Notes under the pieces: model-generated
Databases searched by the model: none
Told to the model about the DNA's origin: nothing
Seen by the model: the letters and a program-made list of their open reading frames with translations, nothing else
Assembly: GCA_947311175.1 (NCBI GenBank)
Contig: CAMZKK010000160.1
Coordinates: forward strand, 1 to 6,034
DNA from: an uncultured Planctomycetota bacterium
GTDB taxonomy: Bacteria > Planctomycetota > SZUA-567 > JAFGNG01
Direction: 5' to 3'
DNA length: 6,034 bases
Position numbers and translations under genes: made by a program
Shown: piece by piece, positions 5,269 to 6,034 of the stretch
Layout: every line of letters starts with the position of its first letter
Numbering within the stretch: the stretch's first letter is position 1

Positions 5269-6034
5269 AACGATATAATGAATAATAATAAAAGTTCCGT
5301 CATCGATATAATTGTTGATAAAAGCAAATATAAATTGGTTCGAAAGATTGCTGAAGGAGGAATGGGGGCGGTGTATGAGGCTTTGCAAGTTGGAGCAGAA
5401 GGCTTTACCAAAACCATGGCAATTAAAACTATATTACCTCATTATTCAAATAATACCGAATTTGTAGATATGTTTATTGGTGAAGCCAAATTGGTTGCTA
5501 ACTTAGTGCATGAAAATATCGTTCAGATTTATCAACTCGGACGTGATGAAAAAGATAATTATTATATTGCAATGGAGTATATTGATGGGATTAATCTTGA
5601 AGAATTTCTTTATCATCATCAAAATTTAAAAAAAGATATTCCAATTGAACTTGCTGCCTTTATTGCAGCAAGGGTTTGCCGAGGGTTAGAGTATGCCCAC
5701 AATAAAAAAGATGACGGAGGAGAACCATTAAATATTGTTCATCGTGATGTCTCTCCAAAAAATATTATGCTAAACAAAGAGGGAACGGTAAGGCTGACCG
5801 ATTTTGGGGTTGCAAAGGCAAAATATTATATGCAACAACAAGAAGGCGATGTTTTGATGGGTAAGGTTGAGTTTATGAGTCCTGAGCAGGCTGATTACAA
5901 AATTACTGATTCTCGAAGTGATTTATTTTCACTTGGAATTGTTCTTTATGAACTAATTACCGGAGTAAATATTTTTGAAGAAGATGATGTTTACGATACG
6001 CTTGAACATATAAAAAATATGCCAATAAAAGACC
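5266..6034 (+). CDS. Ser/Thr protein kinase, eukaryotic type (partial, 3' end cut by window)
   Basis: The frame is open from GTG 5266 to the window end, giving 256 codons and most of a Hanks-type kinase catalytic domain, which phosphorylates proteins on Ser/Thr using ATP. Counting GTG as 1, the landmarks are the glycine loop EGGMGAVYEA (30-39), Lys54 in MAIKT, and Glu73 in the C-helix. The catalytic loop is HRDVSPKN (159-166, Asp161 and Asn166). DFG is at 179-181, MSPEQ (204-208) stands at the APE position, and Asp219 is in SDLFSLG. Every residue needed for activity in this part is present. The RD motif suggests control by activation-loop phosphorylation. The end of the kinase lobe and any sensor, membrane or other C-terminal region lie beyond 6034. 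It follows the phosphoesterase by two bases, so the two are probably one operon. The HRDVSPKN wording resembles kinases of Myxococcota and PVC bacteria, a weak lineage hint. Confidence 0.93.
   Translation, partial: MNDIMNNNKSSVIDIIVDKSKYKLVRKIAEGGMGAVYEALQVGAEGFTKTMAIKTILPHYSNNTEFVDMFIGEAKLVANLVHENIVQIYQLGRDEKDNYYIAMEYIDGINLEEFLYHHQNLKKDIPIELAAFIAARVCRGLEYAHNKKDDGGEPLNIVHRDVSPKNIMLNKEGTVRLTDFGVAKAKYYMQQQEGDVLMGKVEFMSPEQADYKITDSRSDLFSLGIVLYELITGVNIFEEDDVYDTLEHIKNMPIKD

Noticed and set aside
5278..5280. ATG at 5278 as the kinase start
   Set aside because: It is in frame but 21 bases from the Shine-Dalgarno sequence; the GTG at 5266 has normal spacing. The ATG remains possible and changes only four residues.
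5131..5388. Minus-strand 85-codon frame across the phosphoesterase-kinase junction
   Set aside because: It is antisense to the end of the phosphoesterase and to the kinase glycine loop, both of which are clearly coding.

Overview
This is AT-rich bacterial DNA. It carries a complete tRNA-Cys with an encoded CCA end, the gatC and gatA genes of the Asp/Glu-tRNA amidotransferase, and a metallophosphoesterase directly followed by a eukaryotic-type Ser/Thr protein kinase. Shine-Dalgarno-like sequences precede the genes. gatCA implies a bacterium that makes Gln-tRNA(Gln) and/or Asn-tRNA(Asn) by transamidation. The HRDxSPxN style of the kinase loop is, from memory, common in Myxococcota and in some PVC-group bacteria such as Lentisphaerota and Planctomycetota. 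That phylum guess is weak and cannot be settled from this window.

Layout. At 20-94 on the minus strand lies tRNA-Cys(GCA), driven by a good sigma70-like promoter at 110-138. gatC (214-504) and gatA (525-1982) follow on the plus strand as a two-gene unit; gatB is not next to them. The gap 1983-2157 separates the convergent gatA and the next gene. It holds a 15-bp hairpin and about three imperfect tandem copies of a 44-46 bp sequence. On the minus strand, 2158-4338 encodes a 726-residue, charged, largely helical protein that I cannot assign to a family. It has an acidic N-terminus and a more globular, cysteine- and aromatic-containing C-terminal region of about 150 residues.

The divergent intergenic region 4339-4501 is very AT-rich. 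It carries repeated copies of a 9-bp palindrome half-site (CAATAATTA) lying between, and overlapping, the candidate -35 elements of the two divergent promoters. From there the plus strand carries a calcineurin-like phosphoesterase (4502-5263) and then a Ser/Thr kinase (from a GTG at 5266, cut by the window end). Only two bases separate these two genes, so they are probably co-transcribed and translationally coupled.

The left half is translation housekeeping. The right half looks like a signalling module: a kinase, a phosphoesterase and a divergently transcribed large unknown protein, possibly sharing a control region. A functional link between the unknown protein and the kinase pair is inferred from position only.
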